A stretch of 64,000 nucleotides of DNA, taken from Aptenodytes patagonicus (lineage: Eukaryota; Chordata; Aves; Sphenisciformes; Spheniscidae). The translations under genes and the position numbers were made by a program. The notes beneath the pieces are model-generated. The model saw only the letters and a program-made list of their open reading frames with translations, ran no database searches and was not told where the DNA came from. This document shows, one piece after another, positions 1 through 13,960 of this stretch. Position 1 is the first letter of the stretch. Each line of letters starts with the position of its first letter. The stretch is taken from NCBI RefSeq assembly GCF_965638725.1, contig NC_134950.1, positions 142,839,636 through 142,903,635 of the forward strand, given 5' to 3'.

Positions 1-3000
1 GAAAAATTTGAGCTACCAATCAAGGCATTCCTCATTTTGTATTACCTTGAATGATCACACGTTGTGAAGCAACTGATATATATTAAATTATTACCTTTTG
101 GGAACAGTGTAACTTGTCTAAGCCACACACTGTTAGGACAAGAGAAACTCAGTGTCCAATGTAATTCTGTTATATTATTTTTTCTCTCAAGCTCAAATAT
201 TTTTATTTCTTAAAGTTTTGAAACACATGCAAAGTCAAGATGTATCCATAGAACTTATTTTTGCAAATAGGTGTGGCATTTGATCTTGAAGGGAGCTGGT
301 AATAGAGATTCCTGGGGTTTATTCTAGGGTCAATTACCAATTTACAGAGAGTTTTGAAAACTCTTCATATTCTAATTCTTGGTCTTGTGTGATGGCCTGG
401 AGAATATTTTTCAGTAGACTTATGAATTCTCATTAATTTATGAACTCTGTTTATGACTGTTATTTTCAACAATTTATGCAAAAAGAGACCTTGCCTGAGA
501 GACAGAAATGAGTCCTCAGGGCCTTTTACGGCTTCTCCCCAGCAAAATAATGGAAGTCACTGCCTGAGCCATTAACTCTTAATAATTTCAAGCAGCAAGT
601 TAAAGAAGGGATGGAGAATGGAAACAACACAGAGGAAGGACAGGAGGAGGAGATATTTAAAACTGGATTTTACAAGCAATACTCTTATAGAAGTAGCTAA
701 AAAAACCCTCTAAATCAGGAAAGAGAGTCTGGCAGAGAAAGACCCAGAAGTTCTGAGAAACATTAATCATGATATTAATCAACCTTTAAAAAAACTCTAA
801 AGGGTGGAATTTGTGCCATTTGTTCATAATTTTTTTTTTTTTTAGATCTACAGATCTTCTTTGTTTTCCATTTCTTTCATTATTGGTATGCTTAAGCTCT
901 TTTGCAAAGGCTGAATGTGTTTAGCTTCAGCTGTCACAGAGCTCTGCAGAGTTAAATAGCCTGTCAGAGCTACCTCAGGAGAGCTCTTCTTCTGGGTCTT
1001 GATGAAACCAAAACTATTTCAGCAGAGTCTACGTGAGCACAGCAACATTCAGATGTTTCTGGAATCATATTAGTATAAAAAGTAATGCTTTTGTATGTAA
1101 GTTTCGTATCCCTCCTTCCCCTTATTGCTGAAAAAAAAAAAGCCTATTTACACCAGAAGTAATAAATTGTGACATTGTGCTCATAGGAAAAACTATTGAA
1201 ATTAATGACAAGAAACCCACAGTGTGTTCAGCCTTCTATATGAATTTTACTTTCCCACTTAATTCGGGTCTTTGCTATGCTTTATCAACACAAAAAGTTA
1301 AACACCTACAAAATCTATATACCTAGGTCTTCTACTCCCTGATGGAAGGCCTTCACCTCTCAACCACTATATATAAGATGGGCATTATTGCTCTCCCTAT
1401 CCTTTCTCTGTACCTTCAAAGAAGAAAAGGATGTAATTATCTATTCTAACAAGTTGACAAGAATCCTTGTCTGAGGGGCTTAAATTTCCCTGTACGTTAG
1501 GCACCTAACTCAAATTTGTCAGCTCCAGTCCCAGAGCCAGTCTGATTTCAGGTCTGAGCCTGACTATATGTGAAAAGCTAGCTATAAAAGATTTGACCAA
1601 GGTCATGTAGAAGTCTGGGATGGAGTGAGGGATTGAAATTCTTTCCCTCAAATGGCTTGTTCCCTTCTAGTGCACCTGGAATGGCCCCGAGGACCGAAGC
1701 ACTAGCTATTCATATAATGAATAACCCTTCCACTAAAAATTGCTCCAGGCACACTCGGCAGCAGGAGCAAGGATAAGTGGGAGGACTAAGCTAGCTGATA
1801 ACACTTGGTAAACTATTAACCAGCCCACACATGGGCTTGAAAGGTTTGTATGTGTATGTATTAATCTTTTCTGTAAACATACAGAGGACAATTATGGACG
1901 TGGTGGCTTAAACTGCCAGTGTTAATAGATTGCTGACCCAACACAATTACTACTGCACAACTCCCACAGATATCTGTCCTTTCTGCTGAGAAGGACATCC
2001 TAGTTGGGTCCTGACATCCTGCAGAAACTGGATGGGAAAGACAGAAATCAGTTATGCAGGGGAGGAAAAAACCACAAAGAAACCCAAAATAAGGGAATGT
2101 TTCTGTATATACATATGTGTATAAATGGTGTTTGGTTCGCACTGAGAAATATCAAAAATATCACAGAAAAGCTCTTCATGACACCTAAAGCAGAAGATCA
2201 TCTTGAAGACTGTGGGACTTGTCCTCGCTCGAATCCAGTAACTCCAGCACACCGAATGCATGGAGGCTGCAGTTTGTCGGCAATGGTTGCAATAGGAGCT
2301 TCATGGTCCTGCTCAATGGCCCTAGGTTAAAAAGCATATTTGTCCTCTGCAGACCATCTGTATTCCATCCACCTAAAGCCCAAATACTCAGGCTATAAAA
2401 GCAGAGCAGCTCTCTGTGTGGGTGTATAAGTATCAAGTGTCAAAACCCCTGAGTATACATGAGTATTCATGTATCTGCACTTGTGTACATGTCCTGTGTG
2501 TCCTGAAAGCCCCAAGATCCCAGCAAAACTATTACATCCCGATCCAGTTTCTCTGGGCATTCTGTTTTAATGGTTGTATGATGTTGCTGGTGGCTGTGAA
2601 AAAGGTCTCTGTTCCGCCACAGAAGTACATACATATCAACTCTGAGAAATGTCATTCCTCTTTATATCAAAGCACCTGGCTTCCTTTTGCAATAAAAGGT
2701 GCTATATAAGGCAAGATATTACAATCTGAGCAATAAAATAAGAAATTCTAATCTCTCCATGCTGGGCACAGAGAGAAGTTCATTGAGGCATTGGTTTACT
2801 GTAGTATGTTATCCAATTGTGATAATGCAGATAAAAAGGGAATGGAAATGGCAGTTATTGAACTAATTGTATCTGCAAGGATATTAATTCAATTTATCTC
2901 ACTTGATTATTATTGCCATCAAGCTCAAATGCAAATCCTGAAGCGTGAGTTAAATAGATGACTGAATTTACTTAGGTGGGGGAAATAAAGGATTAAAAAT

Positions 3001-6000
3001 CATAAATGCCACTTCGTTACATTAATTTGGAAAAGAAAATCTTTCTTCTAAGTGATTCTTTGATATCCTTCTTGTTTTCTAGTCTTCTTGTTAGGAATTT
3101 TTAAAGCTCCCACTTCAAAGGAACCCATAAAGAGGACTAGAGTGCACAATTTTGCTTAACTGGACATGAATATGCTTGCCTGATATCAAAACCTAATTCT
3201 CTGGTGTTTCAGTAGATGCTTGGAAGCATATTGAAATCAGAAGACATAGTGACCTCAAAGAGAAATGTGAATGGTTCTTCTTCTGCCTACAAATAAACAT
3301 TATGCTCTAATTAGTTTTAAAAATTGTATTAGGTTATTGTGGTGCTAGCACACCCCAAAAAGAATTAAAATGTGAAATATATGGTTGTTGTTTTATGTTT
3401 CCATTTCAGTGTATGGGATTCTTTCTTTACGTATCACCTTTCTTTAAAGAAGAGTTAGGGTTGTGTTAGGTTTCTTACACTGTACATATTTAAAAGCCCA
3501 TATCCAGGGGCTAGCACAATAAACCAGTGTATTCTAATAGATTAAAAGTGAAACTTGGTCTTCTTTTAAAGAAATGGCAAAATTCCAGGGTGTCACCTCA
3601 GGTATAAATACTGGAACAGGGATTGTTATCCTCATCCTGACTGAGGATGTATCTATAATATATACTACAGTTTCAAGTCACTTGCTGAGGGTAATTTAAT
3701 CTTAGAAAGACCATTTTATTGGAATGACTGTGGTGCTTCTGATACCCAAGTAGGCTTGTTCAGAGCACTGTGCTCTGGAGATATAATCAGAGACCTGCAG
3801 CAGAGCCTTCAGTCATCTACTTAATCTCTCTGTACTTTAGTTTTCTTGTTGACAGAGTGGAAGACAGGATGGAAGTCAGAACTGGGGCATAAGATATGAG
3901 GTATAATTAACCTTTACAAAGTATTATGAAATTCTTAAATGAAAAGAACTAAGTAACAAACCCACACAGCAAGAACCAAAATTCAGACTTCATTCTGTGA
4001 ATTCACTCTCCTAGCCCAATTTTACCTTTGACTCTTTTTATTCCTTGTCCCTATTACTTCTTATCCCTGGCAAAGTATTTATTTCAAGAAATTAGACTAT
4101 CATAGGCATGGTCCACTGATAAATTTCTTCATACTGAACTGAAATAACTTCAAATAGTCTTGTTTTTATTAGGAGACTCTAAGTGGAAAACACCTGCCAT
4201 CACAACCCAAACACCTTCCAAAAGAAACTGTAAGCACCCCTGAAACCCAGTTGAACACAAAAAAGCAACAGTATAAATGATAATTGGGTTCTCTGGTATC
4301 TGTTCTGGTATCGGGAAAGGCTGCGCACACTGCAGCCTTTCCTTGGGCCAAGAGGAAGACATTTCTTTCTGTCTCCACCCAGCTACATATTTCATAAAGT
4401 GTTTGGAAATTTGTCTTTGACATTACCGTTTTTCTCTCAGACAGGTTGGAATAGGCCAAGAAATTCAGTGGTTGTAAGGAGATGAGAGAAGGGAACAGTA
4501 AAACACACATGTATCCACACACATATTATTCCAGCAATGATTTCATTAGCCTCCTTTCTTTAGGAAACTGAGCGGAACCTCTTTGAAATAACTTCAAATA
4601 GTATACGAAAAAGAAGAATAAACATTCAGAATTGTAGGGAGGTTGATTCACTTCTGATAAAAATCAGACTACAGTGTATTAGACCAAGTCTTAAAACCTC
4701 AGACCGGCAAAACATTTAACATTCATTCTTAAGGTAACACGTTTAAGACGGACTACATGCTTAAAAGACTTGTTAAATTGCAGTCATACTTTGTGCTGAA
4801 AGTTAGGATTCAGAACTTATGAATTTAAAATAATAACTAAGCCAAGGGTAGCCACAGTTTATTCTTATAGCTGTGTGCGGCATGGTAATCAAACCCGTGG
4901 AAATGTCTGCAGCTGTACCCACAACATCCCTTCTGAAATGCTTCCTTCACTAAGCTGAGCTGTTGAACTAAATGGATTGTTGCCTACCATGCAACATACA
5001 CAGAAAAAAACAGAGAATAGAAAGCAAAATATCATTTTGGCTGCCATATCCCTAAGCTAATAATCATTGTAGGAACACATGTTGAGTTTTAGTATTAAAA
5101 CGAAGGGTTTCATATTACAGATTATAGGGAGACTCATGTGAACAATGTGGCAGATATAGACAATCAAAGTGTCTATTGAGGCATGGAGCTGCAATACAAA
5201 AGCAATCAGTGCAGAAAGCAAGGCAGTGACAATACAATTTTAAATCCTTTTGATAGGCAAACTGTATCTGTTGAAACTTCTCAGGGTGAATGAGTATAAA
5301 ACTCATTATCAGTATTGCAGCATGTCCCATGACACCACTTTATTTATTCAGATGAAGATTGGCGAATGTGAGTAAATACAGCATCCCTGCACTCTAAAAA
5401 TTCTTTGCAGATAAATCCTTTGCCTATGTTTGTTCTTTGTGCACTTTCCATGAGTCTCTCATGCAATCTCCCTGCCCGCTGTAGGAAAACAAGCCTTATA
5501 GAAAGTACAGGGCATATGCCTGTGAAGTGTATTTACCATTTAGAATGGTCAGTGAACACATTCAGGGTCTTAATGATACTGGAAAGTACTGAATCCTTAA
5601 TCTCGGTTTTCATCATTTAATGTCCTGGGTGTCTATGAAGCATCACAGCCTACTCGGTCATGCCTTTAAATGGTGAGAGCTATTTGGCTGGCAGAGTCCA
5701 TTCAGTCACTCTGTGTGGCAACATACTTTGCATCTTGACACAAATGTTTGTTTTTTACTAAGTACTTTTCACATACCAATTTTCCCCCAGGGACTATAGA
5801 TCCCAAGCAGTCTGCAGCCCTTATCAATCCATATCACTGGCCAGCACCTTGAATCCTAATGTAGAGGGATCTGTTCTTCTCCTCTCATTTGAATACAAAG
5901 AAGTCTCAAAAATTATGAGAAATATTTCAAATGTACATGACCAATCACATTTCTACATTTTTCAAGGTGGCAAAACTTTTAAAGATCGCGGTGTCAGTGA

Positions 6001-9000
6001 TTATCAGTGTTTTGGACTGTGATTTTTCACCCCAAATCCAGCACTCCCTGATTTGATATTGTCTGAAGCCTGAGCAATCTCTTAGCACTGCTATGTGGGG
6101 ATCTGCGATTTCCAGACTCGCATACAATAATTACTACTGTTTGCTCTGCTTTGTAGTGGAAAGCTAGTGAAGATTCTGACTGTGCTTTTTCTTTCTTTTT
6201 TTTCTCCTCATCCTTGCTATAACCTCTGTAATTGTGATAATAGCAATCTGAACTACCTTGCTCTTTTCCTTGTTGAGTAATTTGATTTGAAAGCAACTCC
6301 TATTCTCAAGTTCAGTAACCTTAGGGAAGAGGTGAAACAGAGAGGTCATTCAAAATACAGAGACTATCAAAAAGGTTTAAATAACTGAATCATTAAGATT
6401 CTATAACCTCCTCTCCATGACAAAGATGGTAATGAGAAGAGGAAATAGCAGACTATGCAATGTATTCATTGGGAAAATTACTGTAATGAAACTTAAGCAC
6501 AGGAAATAATACAAATGTAGCCTGTTCTCATTATATTCTAAAGATTGACATTTCTGTATCACTTTCTTCCTGTCATTGTTACTCTTGTATGAAAATCAAA
6601 CCATACTTTCATCTTAAAAGATGCATTTTGCTCAACATACAATACAAATGTATCACAGAAAATTGTGAGACCAGATATGCGGTCAAGCGGTCAGAGTATT
6701 TATTCACCATTCGTACAAATTGGGAAACAAATCTTATGCTCAAATCTAAATGCAGTATCTATCATTCATTACAACTACATTAACATTTATAAGGTATAGA
6801 ACAGCCTTTGGAAATATCCAAAATAAGTCTCTGTGTGCAACCTCTTCTTGGACCGCTAAGAAAATTGTCTTCTATGTCAGTAGATACTGTTTCTCAAAGT
6901 CTACATAACCCAATACATTCTGCTAGAAAAATACTTTACGGGTTAATTTATTATTTCAGTAGAGAAGAACTGACAAAGGAACTTACAACAATCTGCCCAG
7001 GGAATAAGGCTAAAACTATCGCAGATCTGCCTGTTTCAATGGCTATCACTTAAAAGGTACCATGCACGACATTAAGATTCTTTTTGTACAATAAATTAAT
7101 TGTTCTTAGTTACTCCACTGAACCTTAATTTAAAAACAGAGAAGGCATTTTTCTTCTCAGATGTTCCAAAGCTGATCCAATGTCAACCAAAGCCTAGTTC
7201 TGAAATCTTTACCTCCAAAGTTGAACATCTTGAAAAACAATGATCAACTTCAAAAAAACCCCAACTTAATGGAAAAACATCAACCTAAAGGCAGCTGTCA
7301 CTAGAAATCAAGTCATGTTAATTAATTTCATCCTGTATGATTCCAAAACACTTTAAATACTATATGTAGTGCTCCTCTAAATAACGAAATGCAGTCAATG
7401 GGGGTAAGGGTAGAAAATTCAACAAGAATTTTAATGGTACATAAACAAATCATTCACAACATCTAAGATGCACAAAGCAATAAGAAAATTTTTTTTAAAA
7501 GCCTATCATTGTGATTGCTTCATAACTACAGGAAACAGCAAAGACTTTTTTTGCAGTTACCAGTAATTTTTTCCAATTTATTTTGATGAATTTCTGTAAA
7601 ATTCAGTTAAGCTGGATTTTGAAGCCATAGAATTCAAAAGGGGTTTTCTCCAGTCAACCTCCTTTTTCATCAGTCTAATCCTGAACCAACAACGAGTATC
7701 ACCTCAAGTAAATTGAACAGCTTGGGCTTTTCTGATGATAATCCAAATTGGTCTTTCTGTATTGACTAGAGTACAAAGATCATTATCATAAAAAGCTACA
7801 GTCCTGAATGCCTCTCCGATCTAAACCAAGGCAGCTATACCAGCACCATGAACCTGTTGTATCCTGCTGAGGCACTAAGTGAAATCAGGAGTTTTCCTTA
7901 GGAGACTTCCATGCAGATGATTACTCCAGTCATCCACAATATTCACGGACTTGCCATCTGCAATACAACATGAGTAAGACGTTACTGGTACTTCCGTAGC
8001 TCACTCTCCTTGTTGGCCTTGATCTAAACTCTTTAAATCTCCTATGGTCATGACCACAAAAGGGATACCAGTGTAGTGGGGCCCGATACACCTTACCTCA
8101 TAAAATCTGATATAAACTCAATGCAGGGAGGCACATTGTATGTAACTTTTTCATAATCTTTGCCTAAAAATCGATTAAATGAACCACAGGCATGTGTCAT
8201 CAAAGGATTCCTGGTGCAGAGGCACTAATGGACTGGTAGAAGATGCTACTTCTTATTCTTTAGACTCACCTATAACGATGTGACACTTGACAGCTGGGGA
8301 TTTCTTTTCTCTTCCCATCTGGCTTGCTTCCTCTGAGCAGAATTCCAGCACGCAGTGCCTGGTGGCCCCTGCATCAATAAACATCCCTATGTTTCTAGTG
8401 TTACATCTTCACTTGACATAACAACAAATGCAAGTGTTCTTCTGTATATCCAGTTCTGTTTCACATAGCTTTGGCAACTGCCAGCTGGAATAGGAAAAGA
8501 CACTCTGATTTCAATAGTTGACAGAACTGATATGCAGAGAAAGCCAACCAGTGCCAACCGAAAACAAAAAGGACAGTACAGAGAACCTGTACACCAGAGT
8601 CCAAGGCCAAACAGATCACTGAATAAAATTCAAACCTCACCCTTTCCTGGCCCCAGCTGTCACCAGGCATCAGACCTAAACAATTGCTAAGTTCATGTTT
8701 TTCTTCACTGACTTGTAGTGCTCCTACATGTGGATAGCGCAGTGGCTGTCAAGCACAGATCACACTGAATATATTCTAGAAAGAGAGGGGGCAAAATGAG
8801 TGTAACTCAGCACTCATCTACTTTCTGGAGACCAAACTATATGCAAACTTGGGAACCACTCCACAGGCAATCGGGGTACCTAATGTACCAATCACACACC
8901 TGAGACTTGGGATCCTTCATATAGCCAGAGCTCCCAGCCACCTCCACACACCAGCTCTCTCAACCATTGCAGTCCTCCAAGCAAGGACCTGGTAGGAGTG

Positions 9001-12000
9001 GGAATCAAGTGAAAAGACCTGGATGCTCTTCATGGCTTCAGTTGTTCTTCTTTTCTTCTATCCCAGTGATGAAGTCTGCTCCCAGTGAAGATGGGGGAGA
9101 AAAGGGAAAGAGGCGTATAAGGAAAACTTTGAGAACTGCTAGTAGAGTATACAGAGGGCATGCAATATAATATTTTCCTAGTGTAAAGTCTTGTCTTACA
9201 TTGGAATACTGTTTTTTCCCCCATTTGAATTCATGGCTATCACTGCATACATGCATCTATCCTTAGAAGGTGCAGGTGTCGCCTTGCAGGTACATCTAAG
9301 GATTTGGGGAGTTGGGGCAAGGGCAGAGGACTTGGCATGGACATTTTTCCTACCAAAGTCACAGATTTTGATCTGAGTGACATAAAAAGGCTCTGTGACT
9401 CTGGTAAAACATGGAGAGTTTGCTGCAGATCTCACTTATATTAACTTCTCATTTCCTAAAACTTCAGTATAGCAAATTCCAGGGCAAGCTTGTCTAGAGA
9501 AGAATTTTAATGTGTACAGAAACTTCTTTCCAACACTTCACATGATATTAGCAGGCACGTGACAAACCCTGGATGGAGCATTTATGACACCTGACATCTA
9601 GAGCATTCACATGCCTTTTCAATGACAGCTGCCAAGAAGAAATAGCATCCTCCAGCTGCACAACTTTATCCTTCCCTCACTTGTGAATTGAGATGTTTGG
9701 CTTTAAAGTGGCACTCTGTACTGTACTCTTAAAACTGCAATTGTCACTTGATGAAAGGAAGCCAAATGCTCCATCAGTGACATCTGACAGCAAATAAAAA
9801 TCTCCTTCCTAAAGGCATAATGGGCAGGATGCAGCCATATCATTCTTTCCTCTTATTAAATCACACTATCGGTGGGATTAACTATCAGGCAGTAGACACA
9901 TGGACTCCACAAAAATATACAAAACAGACGTAGGGTACAAAAGGCAAGCACGCGCTCCTCCTCAGAACTGAGCACCGTGACATTCCATGAATAAATGAAT
10001 GTGATTACTCCTCCAAAGAAAGCCCAAGGAAAACAGTTGGCACTAATGCAAGGCCAGGTACCCTATCACCTTAAGCCTGGCCTTCACAGTAGGGTGAAAC
10101 CATGGGGGAGGAAAGAAACAGCAGTTCCTCACTATCTGCATTCACTTGCAGGATAAATTTTAAAGAACAACACAACCATATGCGCAATAATTGCCAGATA
10201 GTTAAACAAGGATGAAAAGCATGACCAGATGAACAAAAAGTCTAAGTTTGTTCATTCTTTCCTCCCACAGCTGCTGTCTGGCCATAATCTCCTTCTAAAG
10301 TCTAATTAGCAGGCCAAATTAAGCCCTCATGTTACTCTGTTCAGTGGAGTTTGCATGTGGCATACATTTGCACTAATGTGCTATGGTAGAGATTTTCTTA
10401 AGTGACTCTCTGCTAGTATTTAGATGTTGAGGAACCTGATTTCAGAAAGGGATGAGTGTCCTGACACCCAGATAGTTTCTCTGTATAAGGACTAAGATGT
10501 CAAAGACAATCCAGAGTGAATTAAGCAGTTGCAGCTCTAGAGGGGGTAGATCCACTGTGGTCCCCATATCAGACCTACCAGGCACACATACCCTACAGCA
10601 TCTTCAATGACACTAGACACCAATGGTTAGGAACATTAAATGTGCTCCATAAGTCAAACAAAGAGATTTTTGGCTTTTATGTATGCTGTATCCAGACACA
10701 ATGACCCTGACTTATTTATCACATTTCTTCAGCCTAATATACAAAAAATAATGCTGCTAATAAAAATCAGATTAAATATTGATAATAGCTTTTTGTACTT
10801 TTTCAATCTTTCCTTTATTTATTCTTATGATACTATTTTCAAATTACAGCTTAATTCCAAAGAACCCACGTGGGACTAGCAAAAAGATCCCCTCTTGAAT
10901 ACAAACAACTGCAAGACCAAGGCCAGAACTCCCTTCTCCTACCCTACTGGGTCAAAGAGGAGCAGCTTAGTTGGGAGATCCCCACTATAAAAAGAATGTG
11001 ACGCAAAGACTATCCATGTCCCTGCTACATCCTCCCTAGAGAAAGGCTGACCATATCTCCTCTTCAGCATAAGCAAGAAAACATGAGAGTCAGCAGAATC
11101 CTTCTACTTTTATCTATCCTCACTTAGGAGGATAGGAGGAAGGGGTTCTCACTGTGAAAAGCCCCCTTTCCTTTATTTAGTGATGCAGCTTGGACCGCTA
11201 AGACACAACGTTTCTGCTTCTCTCTTGCACAAGGAAGACCAAATTCTGTGTTGCATGGGGTAAGCGATGAGTGGATTTGGGTTTTCTCAGGCAGATGTCT
11301 AGTGCAGACCTGAAACTGGAAGTGTCTCGCATAAGAAGGACTTACATGCAGGGTGAGGAAGGAGAAGACACACATTAGTGCACTTATCTCTGACTGCACA
11401 GCAAGCCTGGACCCCGGTGCCCCAGTCAAAAGCACCATGCAAATTACCTTAACTGACCCCAGTTTATTCACAGAGCATTTTATTCTAGAACATGCATCCT
11501 GTGAATCCCCTTGGCAACTAGCTAAGAGCCGGCAAAATATTCTCTGGCAAATGCCCATTAAACTTCACATAACTTTCCTACACCAAAGAGGCTTTATCTC
11601 TAGTTTGTAGTCTCATTTTTTTAAGCATCCTGCAGTAGCAGATAAGCTTTTAAAAAAGCTGTTCATTCTTTGATGTTTCCTTTGTTCAGAAAAAATGACA
11701 ACAAATAAATTTGGGGGAAAAAAAACAGACACCACTTTGATATTTTCAGTGGTGCTATTCACAAGACAAAGAAAAGATACATTTTTTACATTCTTGCCCA
11801 GAATATTAAAGTCCTGGGGTTTGCTGGAGAGATGATTTGGGTATAGAGAGCTTCATTATCAAAGGTCTCAGCAGTTCTTCTTGTCTGTATCCCTCCCAAC
11901 AGCATCCTGAATGTCACAATCACTTTCTGGGAAAGCAATTTTGATCTTCCACAGAAAGCTATTAAAAGTAACCTGGATCTTACAGATTTAGCACTTTAAC

Positions 12001-13370
12001 CTGAGAATTTTAAAAAGCCAGTAGCCCTTCTTAATTATTTAATGAAGGTTTAGCACTGGGTATTAGCTCCTGGGCAGAGCTGTATGTCAAGTATATGTCG
12101 TATAATTTGTTGCTGAAGGATGAACATTAATGTCTGTTGCCACCTTAGGAGACAGGCTCAACCCGGGTAATACTTTGCTAATAGTTTGCAGGGTGGGAGG
12201 ATTTTGCATTTCCATCATTTTTAATGATTCATTTGTGTTTTAATGGGGATCCAGGTTCACTTCACATCCTTGGGCCATTGCAGACATTTTACCCTCCTGA
12301 GTTAATCCTGTGTTCATTCCCCAAAATGAATATTCATAACATTCAAATGCAATTTTTAATTAACTGCACCAGCAGCATTATCATTATTGCACCTGAAAGA
12401 TCCAAATCCAGATCAGAGAAATGTTGCCACAATAGAATTCACTAAATTCTGCTCACATTCCCTTCTAAGGCTGATCACCTTTAAAGTAATGAGAATAAAC
12501 TGTGGGATAATATAAGACAGATCTAATTAAGATAATGAACTGGAGATTATGAACATTGCTACTCTGTGTCTGAAGAATTTTAATATATTAGTCTAACAGA
12601 AGGCTAAAGATTTTCAAAAGGAAAGATATAGAAATATACAATGTAGGTTTTTTGGACAAAGCTTGAGATTCGGCACCTAAAACGTATAAATAAGAGGGAT
12701 AAAAGGAAATGAAAGAGCATATTTCAGGAAACACACATCATAATTTCTTTTAATTAATTTACTTAATACTTGCATAGAACACAGGATGACAGAATTCTCC
12801 CTACAAAGTGAGGAATAAAAAGCAAGCAGGCAGGGAAACATTATGACAAGCTGAGAGGCACTTATAAGGCTACACTGTGAAGAGTTTTATCCTAGCTTCC
12901 ATCTGATATGGCTATTATGGCCTTGGATGAATTTTTCTTGAGGGAGCAGCCTAATTAGCTTGCCAGCAGCAGCAGCAAGGAAAGGAAAAGGAGGGAGGCA
13001 GGCAGAGAGGAAGGGGGTAAATGAGCTGTTAGGTAAAATAGAGTCGGTATCAATAAGACCTACTGTTCGGTTTCTGTGAAGCTTCATCTTCCAAAACAAG
13101 GCAGCAGAGAGACAAATGTTTGAGGGTGAAACTAGAACTCAACAGTTTTCTGTAATCAATAGCGGATTGTCAGAAATCGTCCTTCTCACATCTGCAGAGG
13201 TACATTCTTCAAAGCAAGTGCCTGGGAACTGCTGCCTTGGAACAGTACCCCCAGCTACTTCACTGCAATTATTTTGCTACAGATAAAGTTTCACTCCAGA
13301 AAGAATCATTATTACCCTTCTAGAATAGAAACATCAGTTTACTAGCATATTCGTTAAGGAGTAAGTAAAA
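1..13370. other. Intergenic AT-rich DNA, no gene recognised
   Basis: I see no exon with a recognisable protein, no tRNA or rRNA, and no clear transposon in this stretch. The open frames are short, overlap on both strands and have no low-complexity-free domain I can name. Visible simple sequence includes a T tract at 830-843 followed at once by two AGATCT hexamers, and an A tract at 1131-1141. A good TATAAAAG box lies at 2393-2401 but has no adjacent gene I can support. By position this is DNA upstream of ICA1. In other vertebrates the next gene in this direction is NXPH1, so the stretch may hold distal regulatory elements, but that cannot be shown from one sequence. Confidence 0.6.
12190..12450. 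promoter_or_regulatory. Candidate conserved noncoding element, homeodomain-like AT motifs
   Basis: This short block concentrates TAAT-core words. A TTTAATGATTC-type word occurs near 12220, TTTTTAATTAAC lies at about 12353-12364, and an ATTCAAATGCAA stretch just before it resembles an octamer or POU site. It also has few repeats and mixed composition compared with its neighbours. These features are common in vertebrate developmental enhancers, but AT-rich DNA gives such words by chance. The call is speculative and no conservation data were available. Confidence 0.15.
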
Positions 13371-13960
13371 TTAGGCCAGGCTGTGTTGGCTCAGTGCTGT
13401 GCACTGAGTGCACACCAGCCTCCGCTGGCGAGAGGGGACATTGGGAAAACTGAAGTCTTGAGGGGTAAGTCAACACAGAGGCATGACTACAGCTCAGGTA
13501 GGCATAACCTGCCCAGCACTGGCAATGACAGCAGCATGTCTGCAGCAGCGCATCTTCTCTCAGACTGCACTGTCTTGCCTAAAACTGTTGGTAAGTGCTG
13601 AGCTGTGAAGCCTCAGCTGCCGTAGAGGGACTGTTCCTCATACTTGAGCTAGCTAGTGTAATGCCCCGGCCCCTGTGAGCCAGGAGTCTTCGTGGTGTGA
13701 GGAGTGACACAGCTCCTGGAGATCATTTGCATGCTGTTACCGTAGACTAACATGTCCTTTGATGTGCCCCAGCACCTGTGGAAGTAGAAACATGTCAAAA
13801 TGTCCATGGTATTATTCTGACTCATCACAGACTCCTTCACAGAGCTAAGCTAGCATTGCTAGAGGCAACAGGAGGCACCAGACCCTGCACTCAGGGGAGT
13901 GCAGAGTCTGTAACGGAGGCTGGTCACTGGACGTGAAGAGGGAGGCAGTTGGCACTAGCC
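13371..13960. other. Higher-GC stretch with donor-like sites, unidentified
   Basis: This stretch is richer in G+C than the surrounding intergenic DNA. On the + strand it has three splice-donor-like words, GTAAGT at 13465-13470, GTAGGC at 13498-13503 and GTAAGT at 13591-13596. A 72-codon frame runs across the first part (13383-13601) and resembles no protein I know. It could be an exon of a noncoding transcript, an old unrecognised repeat, or chance. Confidence 0.2.

Noticed and set aside
2393..2401. TATAAAAG box with downstream open frame at 2416-2709
   Set aside because: The 97-codon frame has no recognisable domain and no transcript evidence. A single TATA word is expected by chance in this much AT-rich DNA.
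11124..11610. Antisense 144-codon and sense 85-codon frames over the same DNA
   Set aside because: Both strands are open with unrelated, domain-free translations, so neither is supported.
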